DNA from: Clostridia bacterium
GTDB taxonomy: Bacteria; Bacillota; Clostridia; Christensenellales; Aristaeellaceae
Direction: 5' to 3'
DNA length: 31,867 nucleotides
Assembly (NCBI GenBank): GCA_016295665.1
Contig: JAEDKS010000004.1
Span: forward strand, 1 to 31,867
Shown piece after piece: positions 1-7,717 of the stretch (position 1 is the stretch's first letter; each line of letters opens with the position of its first letter). The position numbers and the translations under genes were made by a program. The notes under the pieces were generated by a model, which searched no databases, was not told the origin of the DNA, and saw only the letters and a program-made list of their open reading frames with translations.

Positions 1-287
1 AGGACGAGGAGGTGCCGGTGACCATGCCTCCCGCGCCCCCCGTCGAGGTGGAGCAGCCCGTGGAGGATGTTCAGGAGAGCGCACAGCCCGCGCCCGCGGC
101 GGAGGAAGCTGCGGAGGCCGCCGGCTTGACGGAGACCGGGACCCCGGCGGTGGCGGACGGAGCGGGAACGGCGGAGGAAGCCGTGGCGACGGAAGCTGCG
201 GAAGCCGTGGCGGATGACGTGACCGAGGTGCCGGAGCAGCCCGTCGAGGCGCACCGGCAGGAGGTGGCGGCGGATGGCGTCCAGTAA
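1..287 (+). CDS. C-terminal tail of a probable Asp23/AmaP-type envelope-stress protein (partial)
   Basis: The reading frame is already open at the left edge (codons start at position 3) and stops at TAA 285-287, so only the last ~94 residues are visible. They form a low-complexity acidic tail rich in Ala, Glu, Val and Pro, with no recognisable fold. The family guess rests on context alone: in many Clostridia an Asp23/Gls24 (DUF322) or AmaP gene directly precedes a DUF2273 membrane protein and nusB, which is the order here. The next gene starts inside this one, so the two are probably translationally coupled. A GTG at 12 and an ATG at 24 could be read as starts, but neither has a ribosome binding site that can be seen, so a continuing upstream gene is the better reading. 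The function assignment is weak. Confidence 0.45.
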   Translation, partial: DEEVPVTMPPAPPVEVEQPVEDVQESAQPAPAAEEAAEAAGLTETGTPAVADGAGTAEEAVATEAAEAVADDVTEVPEQPVEAHRQEVAADGVQ

Positions 288-696
288 CTTCGATCTGGAG
301 AAGGAGCGGGCAAGGCTCCGCGCCATGATGGACGCGCAGAGCGGCAGGGCCGGGGCGCAGGACGCGCCGGCGCCGGAGAACGCGGCGGATGCCCCGGCGG
401 AGACGCCGGGCACGGAGCCGCCCTTTGCCCATGTGCAGCCCAATGTGTGGGATCGGGCGGCGGACGACGAGGCCAACGCCTTCGTCCGTTCGCTGATGAC
501 GGTGGGCTCGCCGGTGTGCGCGGCGTTCTGGGCGGTGCTGGGCATCGTGCTGGCGGTGCTGCTGCTGACCATCGGGCTGTGGCGCACGCTGTTCATCGCG
601 GCCCTGGCGGCGCTGGGCGCGTTCCTGGGCGGCGTGCGGAGCAAGAGCCGCTTCTTCCGGGACCTGATCAACCGGCTGTTCCCGCCGAAGGGCTGA
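274..696 (+). CDS. DUF2273-type small membrane protein
   Basis: This 140-residue protein has a long acidic, Ala/Pro-rich N-terminal half (about residues 1-65) and a C-terminal membrane part. Two hydrophobic stretches at about residues 78-98 and 102-116 are followed by a basic tail. That C-terminal part and its place just before nusB match the DUF2273 family, usually found with Asp23 and AmaP in Gram-positive envelope-stress clusters. The start is set by a strong Shine-Dalgarno sequence (GGAGGTGG, 260-267) six bases before ATG 274, giving a 14-base overlap with the preceding gene. DUF2273 proteins are usually much shorter, so the acidic N-terminal extension is unusual. It resembles the tail of the upstream gene in composition. 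The family call is fairly confident; the role is inferred. Confidence 0.7.
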   Translation: MASSNFDLEKERARLRAMMDAQSGRAGAQDAPAPENAADAPAETPGTEPPFAHVQPNVWDRAADDEANAFVRSLMTVGSPVCAAFWAVLGIVLAVLLLTIGLWRTLFIAALAALGAFLGGVRSKSRFFRDLINRLFPPKG

Positions 697-757
697 GCGC
701 GAAGCCGGGGCGGAACGAAAGAAAAAACAAAGCGCAAAGATTGGAGCGTAGGGAAGC

Positions 758-1204
758 ATGGCAAGAGCAACCGCAAGAATTGCGGCAATGCAGCTGATTT
801 TTGAGCAGCTCGCCGGGGGCGAGGGCGGAGACGATTCGCTCAAGATGATCTACGATGAGCTGCGGGAGGAAAACGATCTGGGCGTCCGGGAAAATGATCC
901 CGGCGTGGCGGATCGCGCCTGGATCACCACGGTGCTGGAGGGCGTGCTGGGTCATCTGGACGAGCTGGACGAGAAGATCGGCGGGGCCAGCCGGGGCTGG
1001 ACCGTGGAGCGGATGCCCTGGGTGGATCTGACCATCCTGCGGCTGGGCGCCTGGGAGATTCTCTATGAGGAGGGCGTGCCCGGCTCCGTGGCCATCAACG
1101 AGGCGGTGGAGCTGGCGTCCCGCTACTCCGAGCCCGGCAGCGGACGATTCATCAACGGCGTGCTGGGCACCATTCTTCGCCAGAAGGAAGCGGACGCCCA
1201 ATGA
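758..1204 (+). CDS. nusB: Transcription antitermination factor NusB
   Basis: NusB binds boxA RNA together with S10 (NusE) and supports antitermination of rRNA transcription. The 148-residue protein has the usual length and all-helical character. It opens with the family-typical ARxxAxxxLF-like start and carries the C-terminal signature in which a hydrophobic helix (PWVDLTILRLGAWEIL) is followed by PGSVAINEAVELA and a GRFINGVLG segment near residues 128-136. The start at ATG 758 follows a purine-rich AGGGAAG. The stop overlaps the next gene in an ATGA (1201-1204), so the two genes are coupled. The loop between about residues 28 and 60 is rich in acidic residues, otherwise nothing is odd. Confidence 0.93.
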   Translation: MARATARIAAMQLIFEQLAGGEGGDDSLKMIYDELREENDLGVRENDPGVADRAWITTVLEGVLGHLDELDEKIGGASRGWTVERMPWVDLTILRLGAWEILYEEGVPGSVAINEAVELASRYSEPGSGRFINGVLGTILRQKEADAQ

Positions 1205-2178
1205 CGCGGGTGGTCATCGGGCTGGATACCAGCTGCTACACCACCTCCGCAGCGGCGGTCACGGTGGAGGGCGAGCTCATCGCCTCCTGCCGGAAGCTGC
1301 TGCCGGTGGCGGCGGGGGAGCGGGGCCTCCGACAGAGCGAGGCCGTGTTCACCCATGTCCGTCAGCTGCCGGCGCGCATGGAGGAGCTGGCGGAGCACAT
1401 CCGTGGTATGGAGATCGCGGCGGTCTGCGTCTCCGCCAGGCCGAGAGATGACGAAGAATCCTATATGCCCGTGTTTCAGGTGGGGGATGCGCAGGGTCGC
1501 GCACTGGCGGCGATGCTTGGCGTCCCTTGCTTTGCGTCCACCCATCAGCGCGGGCACATCGCCGCGGCGGCGCTGGACAGCGGCATCCGTCCCGGTGACC
1601 TGCTGGCGGTGCATCTCTCCGGCGGCACCACGGAGCTGCTCTCCCTGCAGGGAGACGCGCTGACGCTGCTGGGCGGCACCCTTGACCTGCACGCGGGACA
1701 GGTGGTGGACAGATGCGGCGTGGCGCTGGGCCTGCCCTTCCCGGCGGGGCCCCATCTGGAGCAGCTGGCGGTGCGGGGACACGCGGCGGCGCGGCTGCCC
1801 GTGAGCATGGCGGAGGACGACCTGCGCTGCCACCTCTCCGGCGCGGAGAGCCAGGTGCAGCGGTGGATTGCCGCCGGGGCGCTGCCCCCGGAGGACATCG
1901 CCGCCGAGGTCTATGACCTGCTGGCCCGGACGGTGGCCCGCATGGTGCTCTCCGGCAGCCGGCACACAGGCATCCGGCAGGTGCTGATCGCGGGCGGCGT
2001 GGCATCCTCGCCGCTCTTCCGGAATCTGGTGACATCCCGCAGCCGGAAGCGGGACGCGGAGCTGCGGGTGTGCTTCGGGCGGCCCGAGCTGAGCGGCGAC
2101 AACGCCGTGGGCGCGGCGCTCATCGGTGCGCAGCGGTGGCGCGAGGCACAGGAGCGGACGGCGAACGGTACGCCCTGA
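1201..2178 (+). CDS. TsaD/Kae1-family protein, divergent paralogue
   Basis: This 325-residue protein has the ASKHA/Kae1 layout of TsaD, the enzyme that with TsaB/TsaE transfers threonylcarbamoyl to A37 of tRNAs. Visible landmarks are the N-terminal phosphate strand GLDTSCYTTS (residues 7-16), the metal-binding HxxxH (H115, H119 in THQRGHIAAA), a glycine loop SGGTTELL (140-147), the LGLPFPAGPHLEQLA segment, GGVASSPLFR (265-274) and a terminal SGDNAVGAALIG with D300. True TsaD normally has SGGHT where this protein has SGGTT, and other segments diverge. It is therefore probably the second, TsaD-like paralogue found beside nusB in many Clostridia, and enzymatic equivalence to TsaD is not assured. 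It starts in an ATGA overlap with nusB. Older annotation calls such proteins O-sialoglycoprotein endopeptidase, which is misleading. Confidence 0.8.
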   Translation: MTRVVIGLDTSCYTTSAAAVTVEGELIASCRKLLPVAAGERGLRQSEAVFTHVRQLPARMEELAEHIRGMEIAAVCVSARPRDDEESYMPVFQVGDAQGRALAAMLGVPCFASTHQRGHIAAAALDSGIRPGDLLAVHLSGGTTELLSLQGDALTLLGGTLDLHAGQVVDRCGVALGLPFPAGPHLEQLAVRGHAAARLPVSMAEDDLRCHLSGAESQVQRWIAAGALPPEDIAAEVYDLLARTVARMVLSGSRHTGIRQVLIAGGVASSPLFRNLVTSRSRKRDAELRVCFGRPELSGDNAVGAALIGAQRWREAQERTANGTP

Positions 2179-2266
2179 ACGGGCGAAGGCATGGCAGGAC
2201 GGTAGAAAACAGAAGGACGGCCCCGGGCGGCAGGCCCTCCCGAGGGCGGAACAGGAGGACGGAAAC

Positions 2267-3118
2267 ATGGCGGCACAGCTTCTGGACGGTAAGGTGATGG
2301 CGGCACAGCTGCGGGAGGAGATCGCTCAGCGGGTGGCGGCGCTGAAGGCGGAGAAGGGCATCACGCCCGGTCTGGCGGTGATTCTGGTGGGGGATGATCC
2401 CGCCAGCCAGATCTATGTGAAGAACAAGGGCATCGGGTGCCAGCAGACCGGCATGCACTCCGAGACCATCCGCATGCCCGCCGAGACCACCCAGGCGGCG
2501 CTGGAGGACGAGATTCGTCGTCTGAACGCCGATCCCGCCATCCATGGCATTCTGGTGCAGCTGCCCCTGCCCGCCCATCTGGACGAGGCTGCCGCGCTGG
2601 CGGTCATCGCCCCGGAGAAGGACGTGGATGGCTTCCACATCCAGAACGCGGGCTGCCTGCTGAACGGGCTGCCCGGCGTGGTGGCCTGCACCCCCAGCGG
2701 CGCGCTGGAGATGATCCGCCGCACCGGCGTCGATCTGAACGGCAAGGAGGCCGTGGTGGTGGGCCGCTCCAACATCGTGGGCAAGCCCATGGCGCTGCTG
2801 CTGCTTCAGGAGAACTGCACAGTTACCGTGTGCCACAGCCGCACCCGTGACCTGGCGGCCCATACCCGGCAGGCGGACATTCTGGTGGCGGCGGTGGGCA
2901 GGCCCCGCTTCATCACCGCCGATATGGTCAAGCCCGGCGCCATCGTCATCGACGTGGGCATCAACCGGGTGGACGGCAAGGTGGTGGGCGACGTGGACTT
3001 CGACGCGGTGCGCGAGGTGGCGGGCTGGATTACCCCCGTGCCCGGCGGCGTGGGCCGCATGACCATCACCATGCTGCTCGCCAACACGCTCCAGGCTGCG
3101 GAGCGCAGCGCGCTATGA
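2267..3118 (+). CDS. folD: Bifunctional methylenetetrahydrofolate dehydrogenase/cyclohydrolase FolD
   Basis: FolD interconverts 5,10-methylene-THF, 5,10-methenyl-THF and 10-formyl-THF in the cytosolic one-carbon pathway. The 283-residue length is normal. Landmarks are the catalytic YVKNK (Y50, K54), GILVQLPLP (94-102), DVDGF (119-123), the dinucleotide-binding stretch VVVGRSNIVGKP (163-174) and PGGVGRMT (269-276), where most family members have PGGVGPMT. The ATG at 2267 was chosen because AGGAGG lies at 2253-2258 and the protein then begins with the usual AAQLLDGK. The frame is open upstream to 2126, but that extension has no family similarity. The stop overlaps xseA in an ATGA, so folD and xseA are coupled. 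Confidence 0.96.
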   Translation: MAAQLLDGKVMAAQLREEIAQRVAALKAEKGITPGLAVILVGDDPASQIYVKNKGIGCQQTGMHSETIRMPAETTQAALEDEIRRLNADPAIHGILVQLPLPAHLDEAAALAVIAPEKDVDGFHIQNAGCLLNGLPGVVACTPSGALEMIRRTGVDLNGKEAVVVGRSNIVGKPMALLLLQENCTVTVCHSRTRDLAAHTRQADILVAAVGRPRFITADMVKPGAIVIDVGINRVDGKVVGDVDFDAVREVAGWITPVPGGVGRMTITMLLANTLQAAERSAL

Positions 3119-4413
3119 CCTATCAGCGGACGGACTGGGTGCTGGACGTCACCAGCCTGAACCGGTACGTGGCGCAGACACTCATGAGTGACCCCGTGCT
3201 GCGGGGCGTGCGGCTGCGGGGCGAGGTCAGCAACTTCAAGGTGTACCCCTCCGGGCACTGGTACTTCACGCTGAAGGATCAGCGCTGCCGCGTCGCCTGT
3301 GTCCTGTTCCGCTCCAATGCCGTGCGCATGTCCTTTCAGCCCCGGGAGGGCGATCAGGTCATCCTCCACGGGGATGTGCGGCTCTATGAGGAGGGCGGCA
3401 GCTATCAGTTCGTGGCGGACAGCATGCGGCCCGAGGGCACCGGCAGCCTTTATCAGCAGTTTGAGCGGCTGAAGGCGAAGCTCCAGGCCGAGGGGCTCTT
3501 TGACGAGGAGCGCAAGCGCCCGCTGCCCCTGCGGCCCCGGAAAATCGCCGTTGTGACCAGCGAGGCGGGCGCCGTGCTGCACGATATCCGCCGGGTGTCC
3601 ATGCGGCGTGACCCGGGGGTGCCGCTGGTGCTGCTGCCCGTGCAGGTGCAGGGCGAGGGCGCGGCGGCGCAGATTGCCGCCGCCATCCACCGGGCGGGCC
3701 TGCTGGCGGATGTGGACGTGATCATCACCGGACGCGGCGGCGGCTCCATGGAGGATCTGTGGGCCTTCAACGAGGAGGTCGTCGCCAGGGCCATCGCGGA
3801 GAGCCCCGTGCCCGTTATCTCTGCCGTGGGCCATGAAACGGATTTCACCATCGCGGACTTTGCCGCGGACGTGCGGGCCTCCACGCCCTCCAACGCCGCG
3901 GAGCTGGCGGTGCCCGACCGGCGGGAGCTGCTGGGCAGCCTGCGGCAGCTGGGACGGCGGCTGGACGCGGCGGCGGGGCGCACGCTGGACGGGCTGCGGC
4001 TTCGCCTGGCGGGCGTGGAGAAGCGCCTGCATGCCGCCAGCCCCGAGCGGCGGCTGCACGAGGCCCATCAGCGGGCGGCGCTGCTGCGGCTCCGGCTGGA
4101 TCGGGCTGCGGACGAGGCGGTTGCCGCGCTCCGTACCCGGGTGCCCGTGGCCCGGCTTCGGTTGGATGCCGCCGCAGACCGGCAGCTGAGCACGGCCCGG
4201 GAGCGGCTCGGGCGCTGCCAGGACCGGCTGGAGGCCATCAGCCCCCGGCGGGTGCTGGAGCGGGGCTATGCGCTGGTGACGTCGGGCGACCGGGTCATCA
4301 CCGGCAGCGCGCAGGCCACCGCCCGCATGACGCTGCATTTCCATGACGGCACCGTGGCGGTACGCCGCGAGGAGGAGGAAAACCATGGCGACCAGAAAGA
4401 AGCAGAGCTTTGA
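3115..4413 (+). CDS. xseA: Exodeoxyribonuclease VII large subunit
   Basis: XseA with several XseB subunits forms exonuclease VII, a metal-independent nuclease that degrades single-stranded DNA to oligonucleotides. At 432 residues it has the family layout. An OB-fold occupies about residues 8-105 (VRLRGEVSNFKVYPSGHWYF). The catalytic core carries VVTSEAGAVLHDI (146-158), the glycine-rich GRGGGSMEDLWAFNEE (206-221) and GHETDFTIADFAADVRAS (239-256). A long Arg/Leu/Ala-rich coiled-coil region follows, and then a C-terminal segment with LERGYALV. The start at ATG 3115 overlaps the folD stop. The last ~29 bases overlap xseB, which favours balanced synthesis of the two subunits. Confidence 0.96.
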   Translation: MTYQRTDWVLDVTSLNRYVAQTLMSDPVLRGVRLRGEVSNFKVYPSGHWYFTLKDQRCRVACVLFRSNAVRMSFQPREGDQVILHGDVRLYEEGGSYQFVADSMRPEGTGSLYQQFERLKAKLQAEGLFDEERKRPLPLRPRKIAVVTSEAGAVLHDIRRVSMRRDPGVPLVLLPVQVQGEGAAAQIAAAIHRAGLLADVDVIITGRGGGSMEDLWAFNEEVVARAIAESPVPVISAVGHETDFTIADFAADVRASTPSNAAELAVPDRRELLGSLRQLGRRLDAAAGRTLDGLRLRLAGVEKRLHAASPERRLHEAHQRAALLRLRLDRAADEAVAALRTRVPVARLRLDAAADRQLSTARERLGRCQDRLEAISPRRVLERGYALVTSGDRVITGSAQATARMTLHFHDGTVAVRREEEENHGDQKEAEL

Positions 4414-4621
4414 GCAGCAGCTGGCCCAGGTGGAGGCGCTCATCTCCCGGATGGAGGAGGGCGGCTTGAGCCTGGAGGAATCCGTGCAGCGCTACGAGGA
4501 GGGGCTGACCATGCTCGCCGCGCTGGAGAAGGAGCTGCAGAGCGCCACCCAGCGGCTGACCGTGCTGCGCCGGGGCGCCGACGGCGAGGAGACCGAGGAG
4601 CCTCTGGAGGTGCGGGAATGA
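4385..4621 (+). CDS. xseB: Exodeoxyribonuclease VII small subunit
   Basis: This 78-residue helical, acidic protein matches XseB, the small subunit that caps the XseA coiled-coil. The family core is visible as SFEQQLAQVEALISRMEEGG followed by LSLEESVQRYEEGL. The start at ATG 4385 follows a GAGGAGGAGG run (4369-4378) and gives the normal XseB length. The frame is open to ATG 4343, but that would add 14 basic residues with no family match. The gene begins inside the end of xseA and its stop overlaps the ispA start (ATGA, 4618-4621), so xseA, xseB and ispA form a continuous translational chain. Confidence 0.95.
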   Translation: MATRKKQSFEQQLAQVEALISRMEEGGLSLEESVQRYEEGLTMLAALEKELQSATQRLTVLRRGADGEETEEPLEVRE

Positions 4622-5493
4622 GAAGCTACGAGGCATATCACGAGCTGGTGGAGCAGGCGCTGCTCCACCAGCTGGAGGGGCTGGGGGAGATGCCGGCGAT
4701 CCTGCGGGAGGCCATGGGCTACTCCCTGACCGCCGGGGGCAAGCGGCTTCGGCCCGTGCTGCTGCTGGCGGCCTGTGAGGCGGCGGGGGGCACGGCGCAG
4801 GAGGCGCTGCCCTACGCCTGCGCCCTGGAGATGATCCACACCTACAGCCTTATCCACGACGATCTGCCCGCCATGGACAACGATGACCTGCGCCGGGGCC
4901 GGCCCACCAATCATCGGGTGTACGGCGAGGGTATGGCGATTCTGGCGGGGGACGGGCTGCTGCACGGGGCCATGGAGCTGATGCTCCGGGATGCCTGCGG
5001 GCGGGGCGATCTGCGGGGCACCAGGGCTGCGGAGGCCATCGCGCGTCGGGCGGGTGTCTGCGGCATGGTGGCGGGTCAGGTCATGGACGTGACCGGCGAG
5101 GGCACCGAGCCCACCCCGGAGAAGGTCGCCTACATCCACGCCCATAAGACCGCCGACCTGCTCACAGCGCCACTGGAGGCGGGCGTGCTGCTGGCTGGCG
5201 GCGGGGAAGAGCTGCTGCGGGCCGCCATCGACTACGGCTTCCATCTGGGCATGGCGTTCCAGATGGTGGACGACCTGCTGGACGTGGAGGGTGACGCCGC
5301 CCTGCTGGGTAAGAACACCGGCATGGACGCGCAGCTGGGCAAGCTGACCTGGATTGCGGTGCACGGCGTGGCAAAGACCCGTCAGGACGCCGCCGACCAC
5401 ATCGCCCGGGCTGTGGAGGCGGCTGGAAAATTTGGCGAAAATATGAATTTTTTCAAAACCCTTGCACAAAGTACCCTGAACAGGTTACAATAG
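4618..5493 (+). CDS. ispA: Short-chain (farnesyl-type) polyprenyl diphosphate synthase
   Basis: The enzyme condenses IPP with allylic diphosphates to make farnesyl (or geranylgeranyl) diphosphate for undecaprenyl and quinone synthesis. The 291-residue protein has GGKRLRP (40-46), the first aspartate-rich motif DDLPAMD (81-87, with the two-residue insertion of bacterial enzymes) and the second motif DDLLD (218-222). A tyrosine (Y76) lies five residues before the first motif, a position where an aromatic residue limits chain length, so farnesyl diphosphate is the likely main product. This inference comes from the family rule, not from data here. The gene overlaps xseB by four bases. The usual clostridial partner dxs does not follow; a DUF212 gene does instead. 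Confidence 0.92.
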   Translation: MRSYEAYHELVEQALLHQLEGLGEMPAILREAMGYSLTAGGKRLRPVLLLAACEAAGGTAQEALPYACALEMIHTYSLIHDDLPAMDNDDLRRGRPTNHRVYGEGMAILAGDGLLHGAMELMLRDACGRGDLRGTRAAEAIARRAGVCGMVAGQVMDVTGEGTEPTPEKVAYIHAHKTADLLTAPLEAGVLLAGGGEELLRAAIDYGFHLGMAFQMVDDLLDVEGDAALLGKNTGMDAQLGKLTWIAVHGVAKTRQDAADHIARAVEAAGKFGENMNFFKTLAQSTLNRLQ

Positions 5494-5523
5494 GAGAAGA
5501 TGCTACACGAAAGGAAGAACATC

Positions 5524-5985
5524 ATGGTCTATGACGTGCTGGGCTTTTTCTCCAACCGGTACATCCTCTGTGCGCTGACGGCGTGGATTTTGGCGCAGGG
5601 GCTGAAGATTCCCACCTACTGGTTCGTGGAGCACAGACTGGACTGGCGCCGGTTTCTGGGCGCGGGCGGCATGCCCTCGTCCCACACGGCCTCCGTGGTG
5701 TCCCTGTCCGTGATGCTGGGGGCGTTCAACGGCTTCGACTCCGCCATCTTCGCCGTCAGTCTGGCCTTCTCCGTGGTGGTCATGTACGATGCTACCGGCG
5801 TGCGCCGGGAAACCGGCAAGCAGGGCGCGGTCATCAACGAGATTCTCAAGAAGGTGCTCATCGACGGGCGTCCCATCTCCGACGATGAGCTGAAGGAGCT
5901 GGTGGGACACACTCCCTTTGAAGTCGCGGGCGGTATCCTGGTGGGGCTGCTCGTTGCGCTGTTCTATATCTATATCATTTACTGA
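5524..5985 (+). CDS. DUF212 (divergent PAP2-like) membrane protein
   Basis: This 153-residue membrane protein carries the hallmark of the DUF212/YuiD family: GGMPSSHTASV near residues 47-57, then YDATGVRRETGKQ and a C-terminal membrane segment ending YIYIIY. The PSSH motif recalls PAP2 phosphatases, but the other PAP2 motifs are not evident and the biochemical activity of the family is uncertain. Hydrophobic segments lie at about residues 12-30, 53-85 and 132-152. ATG 5524 is preferred because AAGGAA lies seven bases upstream. An in-frame ATG at 5500 has its purine-rich sequence almost touching the codon. It sits directly after ispA, so a link to prenyl lipid phosphates is possible but unproven. 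Confidence 0.85.
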   Translation: MVYDVLGFFSNRYILCALTAWILAQGLKIPTYWFVEHRLDWRRFLGAGGMPSSHTASVVSLSVMLGAFNGFDSAIFAVSLAFSVVVMYDATGVRRETGKQGAVINEILKKVLIDGRPISDDELKELVGHTPFEVAGGILVGLLVALFYIYIIY

Positions 5986-6000
5986 TGGAGGGCTGCAGAC

Positions 6001-6543
6001 ATGGATCGTTTTCGTGAGGAAGTTGTTCGCAAGCACAAGCGCGGCATGGAGGAAGTGCTGTACTACCTGGCCTTCGTGGTCATGATACTCACCGGCGCCA
6101 CGGCGCTTCTGTACATCTCGGCGTTTCTGGCCTACATTGGTCAGGGCTTCGATTTCTACTCGCTCATCTTCGGCCTGTTCAACGCGGGCATCTGCGTGTT
6201 CCTGTTCCTGCGCCGTGACCGGCTGCGCACCGAATACGAGTACACCTTCACCAATGGCGCCCTGGACTTCGCCATGGTGTTCAACAACGCCAAGCGCAAG
6301 AGCCTGGGCAGCCTGAACGTCAAGACCGTGGATGCCTTCGGTCCGGTGAACTCCGCCTCGTTCCAGCGCTACATCAGCATGGACGGCGTGAAGCAGAGCC
6401 GCTGGTTCCTCAACCGGGAGGCGGAGCTGTACTACTTCTACTTTCAGAAGGAGAGCGCCAAGCGCATCATCGTGCTGGAGCCCAGCCCGGACATGGTGGC
6501 GGACATCCGCGCCTTCCTGCCCTACGGCGTGTATCAGGAGTGA
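6001..6543 (+). CDS. Conserved membrane protein of unknown function (DUF6106-like)
   Basis: This 180-residue protein has two hydrophobic segments near residues 20-45 and 50-70. A hydrophilic part follows, beginning RDRLRTEYEYTFTNG and containing the conserved-looking NAKRKSLGSLNVKTVDAFGP. Its layout (two membrane helices plus a cytosolic beta-rich domain) and its position beside a DUF212 gene in a clostridial genome resemble what is annotated as DUF6106. I recognise the family only loosely and no function is known to me. The ATG at 6001 is 15 bases after the preceding stop and follows GGAGGG. It is probably co-transcribed with its neighbours. Confidence 0.7.
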   Translation: MDRFREEVVRKHKRGMEEVLYYLAFVVMILTGATALLYISAFLAYIGQGFDFYSLIFGLFNAGICVFLFLRRDRLRTEYEYTFTNGALDFAMVFNNAKRKSLGSLNVKTVDAFGPVNSASFQRYISMDGVKQSRWFLNREAELYYFYFQKESAKRIIVLEPSPDMVADIRAFLPYGVYQE

Positions 6544-6552
6544 GGCGCGTCC

Positions 6553-7704
6553 ATGGAGGTCTATCTCGATAACAGCGCAACCACCCGTCCCAGCGACGCG
6601 GTGGTTGCTGCCATGATGGATGCCATGCAGACCCACTGGCACAACCCCTCGGCCCTGTACCGCCCTGCGCTCGAGGCGGAGAAGCTGGTGCGCGCCGCCC
6701 GGGAGACCTGCCTGAAGGCCGCCGGGGCGCAGGGGCATCGCATGATCTTCACCTCCGGCGGCACCGAGGCGGACAACATCGCGATTCTGGGCCACCTGCG
6801 CACGGTGCGGAAGCCCGGGCGGGTGCTGATCTCCTCCGTGGAGCATCCGGCGGTGTCCGCCTGTGTGCAGGAGCTGGAGCGGCTGGGGCACCGGGCGGAG
6901 GTCATTCCGGTCACCCGCACCGGCGTCATCGACCTGGCGCGGCTGGAGGACATGCTGGACGAGGACGTCCGGATGCTCTGCGTGATGCAGGTGAACAACG
7001 AGTCCGGCGCCATTCAGCCCATCGCGGAGATCGCGGCGCTGCGCCGGGCCAGGTGCCCGGAGGCCGCCATTCATGTGGACGGCGTGCAGGGCTTCCTGCG
7101 GGTGCCCATGGACTTTGGTCGTCTGGGCATCCAGAGCTATGCCTTCAGCGGGCACAAGCTCCACGCCTGCAAGGGCATCGGCGGGCTCATCCTGCGGAAG
7201 GAGCACCGGGTTCAGCCCATCGTGTACGGCGGCGGTCAGGAGGAGAACTACCGCTCCGGCACCGAGAACGTGCCCGGCATGATCGGGCTGGGGGAGGCCG
7301 TGCGCACCTATCCCGCCGGGGGCCCCGCGGAGATGATGGCGCGAAAGAAGCGGCTGTGGAACGGGCTGCGGGAGGCCGTGCCCGGTGCCGTGCTGAACGG
7401 CCCGGCGCTGGAGGATCCGGCCTGCGCACCCCATATCCTGAACGTCAGCCTGCCCCCTGTGCGGAGCCAGACCATGCTCTTTGCGCTGGAGGGGGATGGG
7501 GTGTACGTGTCGGCGGGCTCGGCCTGCGCCAGCCACAAGCAGAAGGTGTCCGGCGTGCTGACCGCCATGGGCGTGCCCGCCCAGCTGGCGGACTGCGCCC
7601 TGCGCTTCAGCCTCTGCCCCGGTATCACCGAGGAGGCCATCGACTACACGGTGGCCATGGTCAAAAAGCATTACGACATGCTGCAGAAGTATGTCAGACG
7701 ATAG
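6553..7704 (+). CDS. Cysteine desulfurase (IscS/NifS family)
   Basis: This PLP enzyme converts cysteine to alanine and leaves a persulfide on its catalytic cysteine. The 383-residue protein has the expected landmarks: YLDNSATT (4-11), TSGGTEADN (67-75), EHPA with H97, HVDGVQG (174-180), the PLP lysine in SGHK (K202) and the mobile catalytic loop SAGSACASHK with C325. The short active-site loop and the Ser-Ala-Cys context match the IscS/NifS group rather than SufS. The following gene is thiI, which starts at or just past this stop, so a dedicated role as sulfur donor for tRNA 4-thiouridine (NifZ-like) is the most likely one. Iron-sulfur assembly cannot be excluded. The start at 6553 follows the preceding stop by nine bases. 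Confidence 0.93.
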   Translation: MEVYLDNSATTRPSDAVVAAMMDAMQTHWHNPSALYRPALEAEKLVRAARETCLKAAGAQGHRMIFTSGGTEADNIAILGHLRTVRKPGRVLISSVEHPAVSACVQELERLGHRAEVIPVTRTGVIDLARLEDMLDEDVRMLCVMQVNNESGAIQPIAEIAALRRARCPEAAIHVDGVQGFLRVPMDFGRLGIQSYAFSGHKLHACKGIGGLILRKEHRVQPIVYGGGQEENYRSGTENVPGMIGLGEAVRTYPAGGPAEMMARKKRLWNGLREAVPGAVLNGPALEDPACAPHILNVSLPPVRSQTMLFALEGDGVYVSAGSACASHKQKVSGVLTAMGVPAQLADCALRFSLCPGITEEAIDYTVAMVKKHYDMLQKYVRR

Positions 7705-7717
7705 GAGCGTGGATTCC

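Noticed and set aside
2126..2266. Longer N-terminus for FolD from ATG 2126
   Set aside because: The extra 47 residues lack family similarity and overlap the preceding gene. ATG 2267 has an ideal ribosome binding site.
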